Positions 8,880 to 18,516 of a stretch of DNA of 64,000 nucleotides are shown here, in pieces. Position 1 is the first letter of the stretch; each line of letters starts with the position of its first letter. The stretch is from CAXXOK01 sp035353615 (GTDB taxonomy: Bacteria > Bacillota > Clostridia > Christensenellales > Aristaeellaceae), in NCBI GenBank assembly GCA_035353615.1, contig DAOPZY010000002.1:116492-180491 (forward strand). Direction: 5' to 3'. Below the pieces are notes generated by a model. The model saw nothing but the letters and a program-made list of their open reading frames with translations, searched no databases and was not told the DNA's origin. A program made the translations under genes and the position numbers.

Positions 8880-10679
8880 ATGATCCTGCACGACTCCCAT
8901 TCGACCGCCTACCGCGACCCCATCGGCCCGGTCAGGGCAGGCGAACGGCTCACCCTGCGTTTTTTTTGCGATGAAAGCGACGATGTGGCCCTGCGTACCT
9001 GGAACGGCGCGGAGCATTTTACGCCCATGACGGCTGTGAGCGACCATCTTTTTGAAGTCACGGTTACCGTTCCGGCAACGCCCATGCTTTTTTGGTATGA
9101 TTTTACCGTGCGCAAGCCGGACGGCGATGTGCGGTACGGCAATGCGCCCGACCAATTGGGCGGCGTGGGGGCGGCGCTTTCCGACGCGCCCAGAAGCTAT
9201 CAGGTCACGGTGTATGATCCCGCCTATTCGACCCCCGCTTACCTGCGGGAGGGCATTATTTACCAGATTTTCCCCGATCGGTTTAACCGCGGCAAGGCTA
9301 CCCCAACTCCTGAACAGCAGAGCGCTATTGCTAAGGCGCACCCCGAGGCGACGTTTCACCCGCGCTGGACCGACGCGCCCGCCTTGGACGTCGATCCCGA
9401 AAACGGCGATAACCGCGCGCTTGATTTTTTTAGCGGCACACTGGCCGGAATCACCGAAAAGCTGGATTACCTGCTCGCGCTCGGGGTCACGGTGATCTAC
9501 CTCAACCCCGTGGTGCGCGCGCGCACCAACCACCGCTATGATACCGGCGATTACGAAACCGTTGACCCGGTTTTAGGGACTGACGAGGATTTTTGCACCC
9601 TGACCCGCACCGCCGCGCAGCACGGCATCCGTGTGCTTGCGGATGGCGTTTTCAGCCACACGGGCGCGGATAGCAAGTATTTTAACCGTTTCGGGCGGTA
9701 TGAGACCGTCGGCGCGGCCCAAAGCCAGCAATCGCCTTACTATGCCTGGTATCACTTTGACCATTTTCCCGACCGGTACCGCGCGTGGTGGGGTTTTTAC
9801 ACCCTGCCCGCGCTGGAGAAGGATCAGCCCGATTACCGCCGCTACCTGCTGGACCCCGTCGGCGGCGTGCTTCCCCTGTGGATGAAGCGCGGGGCCTGCG
9901 GCTGGCGGCTGGACGTGGCGGATGAATTACCCATGGATTTGTTGCGCCAAATGCGCGCCGCCGTTAAGGCGCAAAACCCGGAGGGCACGCTGCTGGGCGA
10001 GGTGTGGGAAGATGCGAGCAATAAGCTCAGCTATGGCTTGCAACGCTCCTACTGCTTGGGGGATACGCTGGACAGCGTGATGAATTACCCTCTGCGCCGC
10101 GCCATCATTGACTTTTTTACCAAACGTACGACCGCGCACGATCTGGCCCGGCTCATCCTGCACCAGCGAGAGGTGTATCCCGCGCCTTTCCTGTATTCGC
10201 TGATGAACCTGCTGGGCAGCCATGACCGCGTTCGCGCCCTGAATGCCTTCGCGGGGCTGGATCGGGACGGGATTATCCAGATGCCGAGGGAAGAAGCGCA
10301 AAAAATCCGCCTGGAGCCGGAAGCGCTGGCTCTGGCCAAGGAGCGCTATCTGGAAGCGTTGCGCCTGCTCTGCGCGCTGCCGGGCGCGCCGACCGTTTAT
10401 TACGGCGACGAGCTGGGCATGCAGGGCATGGCAGACCCATGGAACCGCGCGCCCATGGATTGGGATGGCGGCGACGCGGTGTTTTGGAGCGCCGTCAGCG
10501 GGCTTATGAACTACCGCCGGCTGCACCCCGTGCTCATGACCGGCCACATGGCGGTAACCGCAGCGGATGACGATACCCTGACCGTGCGCCGCTATGCCGA
10601 GCATGGGCTGGATGTTTTCGGCCAACCGCTTTCCGGGGAGGAAATCACCCTGACGGTGACCCGCAACCTGCAAGCGTAA
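8880..10679 (+). CDS. Alpha-glycosidase of family GH13 (neopullulanase/cyclomaltodextrinase type)
   Basis: A 599-residue cytoplasmic enzyme; no signal peptide is seen. Residues 1-115 form the N-terminal beta domain (family CBM34-like) typical of neopullulanase and cyclomaltodextrinase. The TIM barrel follows, with IYQIFPDRFNRG at its start. The conserved regions are present: DGVFSHTG (region I), GWRLDVADE with the nucleophile Asp, LLGEVWED with the acid/base Glu, and NLLGSHDRVR with the transition-state stabilising Asp. It should hydrolyse alpha-1,4 (and perhaps alpha-1,6) glucosidic bonds in maltodextrins or cyclodextrins. The C-terminal beta domain looks short. AAGGAGG lies nine bases before the ATG. 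Confidence 0.92.
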   Translation: MILHDSHSTAYRDPIGPVRAGERLTLRFFCDESDDVALRTWNGAEHFTPMTAVSDHLFEVTVTVPATPMLFWYDFTVRKPDGDVRYGNAPDQLGGVGAALSDAPRSYQVTVYDPAYSTPAYLREGIIYQIFPDRFNRGKATPTPEQQSAIAKAHPEATFHPRWTDAPALDVDPENGDNRALDFFSGTLAGITEKLDYLLALGVTVIYLNPVVRARTNHRYDTGDYETVDPVLGTDEDFCTLTRTAAQHGIRVLADGVFSHTGADSKYFNRFGRYETVGAAQSQQSPYYAWYHFDHFPDRYRAWWGFYTLPALEKDQPDYRRYLLDPVGGVLPLWMKRGACGWRLDVADELPMDLLRQMRAAVKAQNPEGTLLGEVWEDASNKLSYGLQRSYCLGDTLDSVMNYPLRRAIIDFFTKRTTAHDLARLILHQREVYPAPFLYSLMNLLGSHDRVRALNAFAGLDRDGIIQMPREEAQKIRLEPEALALAKERYLEALRLLCALPGAPTVYYGDELGMQGMADPWNRAPMDWDGGDAVFWSAVSGLMNYRRLHPVLMTGHMAVTAADDDTLTVRRYAEHGLDVFGQPLSGEEITLTVTRNLQA

Positions 10680-10904
10680 GCGGCCGATCCGTTTTTCAGC
10701 GCATATGGGGTAATCTCCCGTTTTGGAACCGCTGCCTGATAACCCGTTATCACGATTCGGCGACGCCGCGCCAACAACGTTTCGCCGCCTGCGTATCCGC
10801 GACCGTTCAAGCCTCGCCGAAACCGACACGGCGCAACCCGACCGTCGCCAAAACCCCAGCCTGTATGTCATCCCCCCAACCTGAGGAAAGGCGGAGCGAT
10901 CCCC

Positions 10905-12026
10905 ATGTATTTTACCTCGCTGAGGTTGCAGAGTTTTCGCAACTATGCCTCGCTGGATCTGGCTCCGGTCAAGGGGACGACGGTGCTGTACGGAGCCAAC
11001 GGATCGGGCAAAACCAACCTTCTGGAAGCCATGCACCTGCTCTCCGTGGGCCGCAGCCACCGCACGGCGGTCGATCGGGAAATGATCGCCGAGGACGAAA
11101 GCGTCGCGTTTGTCCATGGCGTAACCCAGCGGTTGGATGGCAAGCACGACCTTGAGGTGCGCCTGTACCCGCTGGTGAAGCCGCAAAAACGCGTGCTCAT
11201 TTTCAGCAAGCCCGCGCAACGCGTAAGTGATATGATGGGCCACGCCACCACCGTGATGTTTGGGCCGGAGGATTTGCGCATCGTGCGCGACGGGCCGGTT
11301 GCCCGGCGACGCTTTATTGATATGCAGCTGAGCCAGATTCGGCCCAGCTACCTGAAAGCCCTGAAACGCTACCTGAGCGCGCTGGAAAGCCGCAACGCCC
11401 TCCTGAAGGCACAGCGCTGCGGCCCGGACGCGGATTTGGACGCCCAACTGGATGCGTGGGACGAGCAACTCGCGGGCGCGGCTGTGTATGTGGCGGAACC
11501 GCGCCGCTGGTTTCTGGGGGAATTGGCGGTCAACGCCGCCGCCCAGTACGCCGCCATCGCCGAAAACCCGGATGAAACCTTTGAGTTGCGCTACGTTGGC
11601 CCGCTTGCCACCACCGAAACCCCCTACCGCCAAATGCTGGCGGGGCTAAAACGCACGCGCGCCGAGGATAAACAGCGCATGTTCACCAACTACGGCCCGC
11701 ATCGGGACGATCTGGCCCTGCTATTGTGCGGCAAGGAATTGCGCGCCTTTGGCAGTCAGGGCCAGCTGCGCACCGCCGTGCTGAGCATGAAGCTGGGCGA
11801 AATACAGCTGATTGAAAATGAAATGGGCGAAAAACCGACGCTGCTACTGGACGATGTGTTCAGCGAGCTGGACGCGCGGCGGCGCAACGCTTTGCTGCAA
11901 AGCGCGGAGGGCGTGCAAACCTTCCTGACCTGCACCGACAAGGCGGACGCGGCCGGCGCGAAGGCCGACGCGTTTTACCGCGTGCAAAACGACGCGCAGG
12001 GCCACGCTTTCCTGACAGACGGATAA
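10905..12026 (+). CDS. recF: DNA replication and repair protein RecF
   Basis: A 373-residue SMC-like ATPase that helps load RecA at gaps through RecOR. It begins MYFTSLRLQSFRNY, with the Walker A motif GANGSGKTN at residues 30-38. Further on are FGPEDLRIVRDGP and the R-RRFID segment, the FGSQGQLRTAVLSMKLGE signature region near residue 285, and the Walker B LLLDDVFSELDARR. The length matches the family. In many genomes recF lies in the dnaA-dnaN-recF-gyrB cluster. Here it sits alone between a glycosidase and a sugar kinase. Confidence 0.96.
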   Translation: MYFTSLRLQSFRNYASLDLAPVKGTTVLYGANGSGKTNLLEAMHLLSVGRSHRTAVDREMIAEDESVAFVHGVTQRLDGKHDLEVRLYPLVKPQKRVLIFSKPAQRVSDMMGHATTVMFGPEDLRIVRDGPVARRRFIDMQLSQIRPSYLKALKRYLSALESRNALLKAQRCGPDADLDAQLDAWDEQLAGAAVYVAEPRRWFLGELAVNAAAQYAAIAENPDETFELRYVGPLATTETPYRQMLAGLKRTRAEDKQRMFTNYGPHRDDLALLLCGKELRAFGSQGQLRTAVLSMKLGEIQLIENEMGEKPTLLLDDVFSELDARRRNALLQSAEGVQTFLTCTDKADAAGAKADAFYRVQNDAQGHAFLTDG

Positions 12027-12341
12027 ACCCAGGTACAGCGCGCCCCTCGGGGCCGGTGTAAACGCCGTCGCGGACATGTCGCGGATGAAACCGCCAGCAC
12101 GCGCGCGAGGCTTACGCATGGCAGCCTTCCGCATTTTCAGCATAACCCCGAAGCTGCCCAGCGGCCTTCAATGGCAGGTTTGGACCGGCTCCTCTCCCAC
12201 AAAACAAGCTGGTTGCCCAAATACGGTATCCGCTCGCGCGCGGCGTTTGTCCCTTCATTGACCCGGACGAGGGTATGAGTGCTCAATGCGTTATCCGCCC
12301 GCACGCGCGGCGTTTGTAATGCGGCTTTCGTTTGGCCGGAC
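12027..12341. other. Intergenic stretch with an imperfect direct repeat
   Basis: No gene is supported. Two copies of a TATCCGC...CGCGCGGCGTTTGT segment lie about 63 bases apart (near 12228 and 12291). Their role is unknown. Confidence 0.4.
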
Positions 12342-12370
12342 TTGCTTTCCCAGCCTGATTTTGATATGAT
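12342..12370 (+). promoter_or_regulatory. Promoter of the ROK kinase gene
   Basis: TTGCTT (12342-12347), 17 bases, then TATGAT (12365-12370), 35 bases before the start codon. Confidence 0.6.
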
Positions 12371-12404
12371 AACGGCACCATGAAAATAACGGAGGCAAAC
12401 CCGT

Positions 12405-13292
12405 ATGAAGAAAATCGGCGCGTTGGAGGCTGGCGGAACCAAAATGGTCCTGGGCATTTTTGATGAGGCCGGCAATGAGCTGGAACGGCTCACCCTGCCC
12501 ACCAAAACCCCGGAGGAAACCGTGCCCCAAATGCGCGCATTTTATGACGCACACGGGATTGACGCGCTCGGCATCGGCTCGTTTGGCCCTTTGGAACTCA
12601 ACCCCGACCAGCCGAACTACGGCTATATCACCTCCACGCCCAAACTCGCGTGGCAACAATACCCCCTGCTGCCAGCTTTGCGCGGCGGCAAGGCCATCCC
12701 CTGCGCCATTGATACAGATGTGAACACCGCTGTGCTGGCGGAAGCCGAGCTTGGCGCGGCGAAGGGCCTGACCGACGTGGTGTATGTAACCGTCGGCACC
12801 GGCGTTGGCGGCGGCGTGCTTTCCGGCGGCAACCTGGTGCATGGGCTTTTACACCCGGAATTGGGCCACATGCTGCTCCGCCCGCATCAGGACGATCCTA
12901 ACCCACGCGGCGTTTGCCCCTATCACGACGGTTGTCTGGAAGGGCTGGCAGCCGGCCCGGCCATTGGCGCGCGCATTCAGGGCGACGCGAAGGATTTGCC
13001 GGACGATCACCCGACCTTTGTTATCGAGGCGGATTATCTGGCGCAGATGTGCGCAAACCTGATCTTGACGGTCAGTCCGCAACGCATCATACTGGGCGGC
13101 GGCGTGATGCAGCGGCAGGCGCTGTTTACGCTGGTACGCGCCCGCGTGCTCGCGCTGCTCAACGGCTACATTCAGGCGCCGGCTTTGCTTGCCCATATGG
13201 ACGAGTATATTGTTCCGCCCGCCCTGTACCCGGTAAGCGGGCTGGTGGGGGCTTATATGCTGGGAAAACGCGCGTTGGCGCAAACCAACTAG
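12405..13292 (+). CDS. ROK family sugar kinase, probable fructokinase
   Basis: A 295-residue ATP-dependent hexose kinase. The phosphate loop is EAGGTKMVLG, then GIGSFGPLELNP, the catalytic Asp region DTDVNTAVLAE, TVGTGVGGG, and the HPELGHM plus CPYHDGCLEGL zinc-binding signature of ROK kinases. The GSFGPLELNP and STPKLAW segments are typical of the ScrK/GmuE fructokinase and mannokinase branch. It probably makes fructose 6-phosphate from fructose; mannose is a possible alternative. It has its own promoter and terminator, so it is likely a single-gene unit. Confidence 0.88.
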   Translation: MKKIGALEAGGTKMVLGIFDEAGNELERLTLPTKTPEETVPQMRAFYDAHGIDALGIGSFGPLELNPDQPNYGYITSTPKLAWQQYPLLPALRGGKAIPCAIDTDVNTAVLAEAELGAAKGLTDVVYVTVGTGVGGGVLSGGNLVHGLLHPELGHMLLRPHQDDPNPRGVCPYHDGCLEGLAAGPAIGARIQGDAKDLPDDHPTFVIEADYLAQMCANLILTVSPQRIILGGGVMQRQALFTLVRARVLALLNGYIQAPALLAHMDEYIVPPALYPVSGLVGAYMLGKRALAQTN

Positions 13293-13308
13293 CATAGCGT
13301 TGCATCTA

Positions 13309-13344
13309 AAAAGGCAGGGGGAAGCGATTCCCCCTGCCTTTTTT
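13309..13344. terminator. Bidirectional terminator between the ROK kinase and the ANTAR regulator
   Basis: AAAAGGCAGGGGG and CCCCCTGCCTTTTTT form a perfect stem with a short loop, with A run on one side and T run on the other. It lies between converging genes and can serve both. Confidence 0.88.
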
Positions 13345-13399
13345 GCCATGAAAGAGTAACACCCAACGAGAAAACGCGCATTTTCCGCAACCGCCCCGG

Positions 13400-13969
13400 T
13401 TACAGCTCAAAACGGTCCAGCACCTGACGGGCCACCCGCACCCTGGGCAGACGCGAGTTCATCGCTTCCTTTTCCAGCACGCGGTGCGCTTCCTCCTCGG
13501 TAATGTGCATGTGCTCAATCAACAGGCACTTGGCCCGGTCCACAATTTTCAGCTCGTCATATTTTTTTTGCAGCTTCTCGTTTTCGCTCTTGTACAAAAG
13601 CATCCGGTTGCGGCAAGCCAGCCCGACCCGGACCGTCTGTTCAAACACCTGCGGGATCACCGGCTTGGTGACAATCAGCACGCCCGCCTCCGTCGCCGCG
13701 TCGTTAATCATGGGGGCCAGCTCGGTTTTCACTAGCAAAAGCACCGCCGCCGTTGTGCTGCGGGCAAGGTCAATCGCCAGTTCCAACCCGGTTTCATCCA
13801 TCAGCGGGGCGTTAATTAACATCAGGGTATATGCGTCGCTGGCCGTGATCCGGCGGGCTTCCGCCGCGCCTTTCACCGTCATCACATCGCTCAGCTGTAC
13901 GCCCGTGAGCCATTGTTTCAGCTTGTCCTGCCCCTGTGCGGCCACAAGCAGCGCCTTGTCGTATGCCAA
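13400..13969 (-). CDS. ANTAR-domain RNA-binding response regulator
   Basis: A 189-residue protein. Residues 1-120 resemble a receiver domain but the usual acidic pocket and phosphorylated Asp are not clear, so it may be a pseudo-receiver. A coiled-coil (about 122-140, SENEKLQKKYDELK) leads to the ANTAR domain (about 135-187, with AKCLLIEHMHITEEEAHR). ANTAR proteins bind twin-hairpin RNA and prevent termination, often for nitrogen genes. It lies 31 bases downstream of glutamine synthetase on the same strand, which points to nitrogen control. The start is a TTG with AAAGGGGG upstream; no ATG is available near the N-terminus. Confidence 0.85.
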   Translation of the reverse strand: MAYDKALLVAAQGQDKLKQWLTGVQLSDVMTVKGAAEARRITASDAYTLMLINAPLMDETGLELAIDLARSTTAAVLLLVKTELAPMINDAATEAGVLIVTKPVIPQVFEQTVRVGLACRNRMLLYKSENEKLQKKYDELKIVDRAKCLLIEHMHITEEEAHRVLEKEAMNSRLPRVRVARQVLDRFEL

Positions 13970-14000
13970 TTCGAATGCCCCCTTTCAACCGGCATTCGCC

Positions 14001-15281
14001 TTAGTAACGCTCAAATTCTTTATTGAACAGGCTGGTTTTGTCCAAACGGTCCAGCCGAAGCAATTCCTCGCCGCCTTTGAGAAATGCCTCCGTTACGCAC
14101 GTTGGCAGGCTGCGGGCCACAAACTCGCTGGCGCGCGCAAGCGCGATCGCCTCCGGCAGGCTTTCCGGCAAGGCGGCGCGGCTTGCCCAATCCCGCTCGC
14201 ACGCCTCGGGCAGGCTCTCCCGGTTTTCGATGCCTTCCAATGCCGCACGGATAATCAGGCTATACGCCAGATACACGTTGCAGGTCGGGTCCGGACTGGC
14301 CACCTGCATACGCGCAAACCGGTGCTGAGGCAGGGGCAGCCGCAGGGCACTCCGACCCCGGAGGGTAGACCAGCACATGCGGTTGGGCGATTCGTTGTCC
14401 GTCAGGCGGTCATAGCTGTTGGGCAACGGGTTGGTAAATAGCGTAATCTCCGGAAGGCGCTGCAATACCCCCGCCATCGCGCTGCGCGCGTCCTCCCCCA
14501 GCAGCCCGTTTTCCATGCGGAACAGGTTATTGCGGTTTTTGTACAGGGACATGTTGATGTGGAAGGCGTTTCCGACTTCATCAGCAAGCGGCTTGGGCAT
14601 AAATGAAGCCCGGAGGCCGTAACGGGAGGCGATGGTGCGCACCGCGTTCTGGAACGCCACCTGATGGTCCGCGCTGGTAACCGGATCGGCGCGGTGGAAA
14701 TCAATCCGGTTCTGCCCCGGGCCACGCTCATGGTGGCTGCTTTCGGGCTGTATGTTCATCGAGGCCAGCGTCAGGCTGATCTCCCTGCGCACATCCTCCC
14801 CCCGATCCAGCGGGGACACATCCAGATAGCCGGCCCTGTCCTGCGGGCGGGTGGTAATCGCGCCGCGTTCGTCCGCCTCAAATAGGTAAAACTCGCACTC
14901 CGAGCCAATACGCACCGTGAAGCCCTTTTGCTGCGCAATCGCCATGGTGTGGCGCAAAATGCCGCGCGGGTCGGCGGGGTAAGGCTGCCCGTCCGGCGTG
15001 AGCACATCGCACAGCAGACGGCACACCCGGCCGGCCTGAGGCCGCCACGGCAGCATACAGAGCGTTTCCGGGTCCGGCCGCAAAAGCAGATCGCCGTCCG
15101 CGTCGCAATGGAAGCCGTCAATGGCGGTCGCGTCAAAAGGCAGGCCCGTGTCAAAAGCCTGCGCCAGCAAATCGGGCTGCACCGCAATGTTTTTCAGCCT
15201 GCCGAACAGGTCCATAAAGGCGAGCCGAACAAACTTTACGTCGTTTTCCTCAATAAACCCCAACACATCCTGTGCCAGCAT
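14001..15281 (-). CDS. glnA: Glutamine synthetase type I, divergent
   Basis: A 426-residue enzyme of the GlnA family, which joins ammonia and glutamate using ATP. Recognisable blocks are VKFVRLAFMDLFGRLKN, SECEFYLFE, SSHHERGPGQNRIDF, FMPKPLADEVGNAFHINMSL, NSYDRL and SPDPTCNVYLAYSLI. Several positions differ from the usual enzyme: GSGMHxHQS is GNAFHINMS, and the Arg of the R-x-P-D block is Ala (ASPD). No adenylylation motif is seen, as in other GSI-alpha forms. The start at 15281 places GGGAGGG five bases upstream; a longer start five codons earlier would bury that site. It is followed by the ANTAR gene, and the pair is likely an operon. Confidence 0.88.
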   Translation of the reverse strand: MLAQDVLGFIEENDVKFVRLAFMDLFGRLKNIAVQPDLLAQAFDTGLPFDATAIDGFHCDADGDLLLRPDPETLCMLPWRPQAGRVCRLLCDVLTPDGQPYPADPRGILRHTMAIAQQKGFTVRIGSECEFYLFEADERGAITTRPQDRAGYLDVSPLDRGEDVRREISLTLASMNIQPESSHHERGPGQNRIDFHRADPVTSADHQVAFQNAVRTIASRYGLRASFMPKPLADEVGNAFHINMSLYKNRNNLFRMENGLLGEDARSAMAGVLQRLPEITLFTNPLPNSYDRLTDNESPNRMCWSTLRGRSALRLPLPQHRFARMQVASPDPTCNVYLAYSLIIRAALEGIENRESLPEACERDWASRAALPESLPEAIALARASEFVARSLPTCVTEAFLKGGEELLRLDRLDKTSLFNKEFERY

Positions 15282-15337
15282 CGTGTTCCCTCCCATGCGT
15301 GATTCGCGGTCCTCCGTTGGTTAAGGTCAAGCACTTT

Positions 15338-15366
15338 ATTGTACCACGCGCCGCCGCATTCCGAAA
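15338..15366 (-). promoter_or_regulatory. Candidate promoter of glnA-ANTAR
   Basis: On the minus strand TACAAT (15338-15343) is preceded by TGG, an extended -10. The -35 position 17 bases upstream (TTTCGG) is weak, which would fit an activated promoter. Confidence 0.4.
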
Positions 15367-15554
15367 AGAGCGCGAAGGATTCCGGGCAGTTTTTTCGCCG
15401 TTTTTCCTCCCGCCCTGCGGTTGGTCGCTCTTGAACCGCGCGCAAACCGTGGGAAGGCAGGCGTGCCCCGCCGGAGTTTCGTTTTTCATGCCGGAACAAC
15501 GCTTTACGCGCAGACCTTAGGCAAACAAAATAAAGACCCTGAGCCGCACTCCAC

Positions 15555-15690
15555 TGTGCCTTCGGCACTCGTGGCGCTTACGCTGTATGTGTTGCCACAT
15601 AAGGCCTCCGGCGGGCAAGGGGCAACGCTGATGCACCCTGACAGGGGCTTTGCCCTTGACCCATTTTCGCTGCGGCGAGGGTTTATCAGC
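15555..15690. repeat. Dispersed intergenic repeat, copy B
   Basis: It contains GTGCCTTCGGCAC, ACATAAGGCCTCCGGC, GGCAAGGGGCAACGC and then CTGACAGGGGCTTTGCCCTT followed by GACCC. The same series occurs in inverted order at 58640-58760. It fills most of the 620-base gap between glnA and the P-type ATPase gene, where no gene is supported. Confidence 0.75.
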
Positions 15691-15916
15691 GATGAAGGCA
15701 GGCGCTCCTTGCCTTTGGGCTGTTTTTTTAAGCCGGAACGGCTCGTCGCGCCATACCTCCCTGACCCCTGCGACTGCCCGACCGTTTCGGAATACCTGCC
15801 GCCCCATTGAGCGATCCGTTTTGCGCCGTTCCCGCATTGCTACGCGGTTCCTGTTTTTTCTAGCGGCAACATTTTTCAAGCCGGCTTAGTGCAACCGATT
15901 TTCACGCTTTGTGAAA

Positions 15917-18307
15917 TCAGCGGCAGTCAGCGCCTGGAGTTTGATCTCCGCCCCGCGCAAAACGCGTCGCCAGCGCCGTAAGCGCCAAAAGCAAAACCGG
16001 CACCGCCGCCAGCGCAGCGCCTAAAAGTCCGACCGCGTTGCCTGCAACCGGCGCAAGCTCAAACACGCCGGGGAACCGCCACACGGCAATCAGCATCAGG
16101 CCCGTCATCGTAAACGCAAGCGCCGCGCGAATCCTGTTCATGGGCAGGCAAGCCAGCGTAAGCACGCAAAGCCCGCTTACCGCCGCCACCAGCGTGCAAA
16201 GCGTGCTCACCTCCCGCCCGGAAAGGCCCAAGGACCCGCCTGCCGCCATCACCAAAAGGCACACGGCGGAAACCGTAATCCCGCCCGGTATCGCCCGTCT
16301 GAGCACATTGGGCAGGAAGCGTCCGCGCACCCGCTCCCGGTTAGGTTGCAGCGCCAGCACAAAGCTGGGCAAGCCGATGGAAAGCGAAGAAACCAGCGTG
16401 AGCTGAATCGGCACAAACGGATAGGCAAACGGCAGCACCAGCAAGAACGCCGCGAGCACAAAGCTGAAAATATTCTTGACCAGGAAAAGGGCCGAGGCGC
16501 GCGTGATGTTGTTAATGACCCGCCGCCCTTCCGCGACGATATCCGGCATCACGCCAAAATCCGCGCTCAGCAGCGTAATCTGCGCCACGCGGCTGGCCGC
16601 GTCGCTGCCGCCCGCTACGGCAATGGAACAATCCGCGGTTTTGAGCGCGGGCACATCGTTCACGCCGTCCCCGATCATCCCCACGGTGTGGCCCTGCCGC
16701 TTGAGCGCGCCGATCAACCCCCGTTTATCCTCCGGCGATACGCGGCCAAACACCGTGTATTCCCTTGCCAGCGCGTCATAATCCGGCGGTTGCGGCACGG
16801 TAGAGCAATCCACCGCGCGTTCCGCGCCCGCCAGCCCCGCCTGTTCGGCAATCCGCGCCACGGTCAGGGCGCTGTCGCCGGAAATCACCTTGATGGCAAC
16901 GCCCTGCGTGTCAAAATAGCGCAAGGTATCGCGCACCTTCGGCCGCACGGTGTCCCCCACCAGGATCAGCGCCAGCGGGATTAACCCTTCCGGAAGGGTT
17001 CTGCCCGTGATCGGCTGATCCCCGCGCAGCAGCGCGAGCACCCGAAAGCCTTTAGCCGCATGGGTTTGCGCCAAAGCAAGCGTTTTCGGAAACTCGAACA
17101 GCGTCTTTTCAGGCGCGCCCAAAACCAGCGTGCCATGGCCCGGAATTTCTGCTGCCGACCACTTGCGCTCGCTGGAAAATGGCACTGTCGCCCGCGCGTC
17201 TACCCCCGTTTGGGGTGGGAACGCGACGGCGAGCGCCTGTTGGGTGGGGCTTTCCTCGTTTGCAAACACGGCGGTAAACGCTCGCATCGCCTGCTCCACC
17301 CCGGCCTTGGCATGGCCGTTCAGGGGCAACATCTCGGTTACGCTCATTTGTCCGCTGGTCAGCGTGCCGGTTTTGTCCAAACAGAGAACATCCACACGGG
17401 CAAGGTTCTCAATACCGTAAAGCTCGTTTACCAGCGCGCCCTGCCTGCCCAGCCGCACCACGCCCACCGCCAGCGCGACGGAGGTCAGCAAAATAAGCCC
17501 TTCCGGAATCATCCCCAGCGTTGCCGCAACCGTTTTGGTTACAGCGGCTTCTACCGTTAACCCCAAGCCAAGCGTCTGGCGCAGGTACAGCGCGACGCCG
17601 ACCGGCACAATCAGCACGCTGACCCCCCGGATCAGCCGGTTCAGCGAGGCCATCAGCTCGCTTCGGGGGCGGCGAACCCTGCGCGCCGCTGTTTGCAGCT
17701 GGCCGGCAAAGCTTTGAGCGCCAACCGCCGTCAGGGTCGCCGTCAATTCGCCTTCCGTCAGGTAGCTACCGGAGAGCAGAGCGTCCCCCGCCGCCTTGGC
17801 AATCGGTTCGCTTTCCCCGGTCAGCAGCGATTCATTCACCTCGGCTTGCCCGGCCAGCACCCGCGCGTCCGCCGGGGCCTGATCGCCGCGGCGCAGGCGG
17901 ATGACATCGCCCAGCACCAAATCGCCCGGCGCAATTTGCGCTTCCGCCCCATCCCGCAGGGTGCGAACCTTGCCCTCGGACAGCAGCAGCAGCCGGTCGT
18001 GCATACGCTTGGCGCGCAACTCCTGCACCAGCCCAATCACCGCATTGGAAACCACGACCCCCATAAATAGCAGGTTGCGGTAACTGCCCACCCATACCAG
18101 CAGGGCCGCCAGTACAATATTGAGCAGATTGTAAAGCGTAAAAAGGTTGCGCCGCACAATGGAAAAAACGCCGCCATCCCCGGAATGAGGCATTTGGTTA
18201 CCCTGCCCCCGGGCCGCGAGCGCTTTTGCCTGTGCGGTTGAAAGACCGTCGGGGCATTCCTCCCGCACGGCCGATGCGGTTCTGTCTGTTTTCAACGTCC
18301 GGTTCAT
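15917..18307 (-). CDS. Cation-transporting P-type ATPase, CtpE-like
   Basis: A 796-residue membrane pump. All core motifs are present: the actuator LLTGESEP, the phosphorylation site DKTGTLTSG (Asp near residue 310), the ATP-binding PFSSERKW segment, and the hinge GDGVNDVPALK. Transmembrane helices lie at about residues 55-95, 235-300 and 590-790. The helix-4 motif MIPEGLILLTSVALAVG matches the branch of MgtA/Ca-like ATPases that includes mycobacterial CtpE, which moves calcium. The ion here is not proven. AGGAGG precedes the ATG at 18307; the frame remains open upstream but that stretch is low-complexity. It is a likely single-gene unit. Confidence 0.9.
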   Translation of the reverse strand: MNRTLKTDRTASAVREECPDGLSTAQAKALAARGQGNQMPHSGDGGVFSIVRRNLFTLYNLLNIVLAALLVWVGSYRNLLFMGVVVSNAVIGLVQELRAKRMHDRLLLLSEGKVRTLRDGAEAQIAPGDLVLGDVIRLRRGDQAPADARVLAGQAEVNESLLTGESEPIAKAAGDALLSGSYLTEGELTATLTAVGAQSFAGQLQTAARRVRRPRSELMASLNRLIRGVSVLIVPVGVALYLRQTLGLGLTVEAAVTKTVAATLGMIPEGLILLTSVALAVGVVRLGRQGALVNELYGIENLARVDVLCLDKTGTLTSGQMSVTEMLPLNGHAKAGVEQAMRAFTAVFANEESPTQQALAVAFPPQTGVDARATVPFSSERKWSAAEIPGHGTLVLGAPEKTLFEFPKTLALAQTHAAKGFRVLALLRGDQPITGRTLPEGLIPLALILVGDTVRPKVRDTLRYFDTQGVAIKVISGDSALTVARIAEQAGLAGAERAVDCSTVPQPPDYDALAREYTVFGRVSPEDKRGLIGALKRQGHTVGMIGDGVNDVPALKTADCSIAVAGGSDAASRVAQITLLSADFGVMPDIVAEGRRVINNITRASALFLVKNIFSFVLAAFLLVLPFAYPFVPIQLTLVSSLSIGLPSFVLALQPNRERVRGRFLPNVLRRAIPGGITVSAVCLLVMAAGGSLGLSGREVSTLCTLVAAVSGLCVLTLACLPMNRIRAALAFTMTGLMLIAVWRFPGVFELAPVAGNAVGLLGAALAAVPVLLLALTALATRFARGGDQTPGADCR

Positions 18308-18516
18308 GGCAAGCCTCCTGTTTTTCAACCGGCGAGGTCGCCGCAGGGGGAGGCCTCGCGGGGGCAAACTGTGCCTGAAACTCATTTTCAGTTCCGTCAA
18401 CACGCACGGCTGGCGCACTCCGGCCTTACAGGGTCGGGCCGCACCCCGACCCCCTTCCCGGCGGAAATGGGTCAAGGCAATAGGCAACCGTTATGCCAGC
18501 GCCAGAAATTCAGTGT

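Noticed and set aside
9927..11633. 568-codon minus-strand frame across the glycosidase and recF genes
   Set aside because: It covers two well-supported genes and has no family features.
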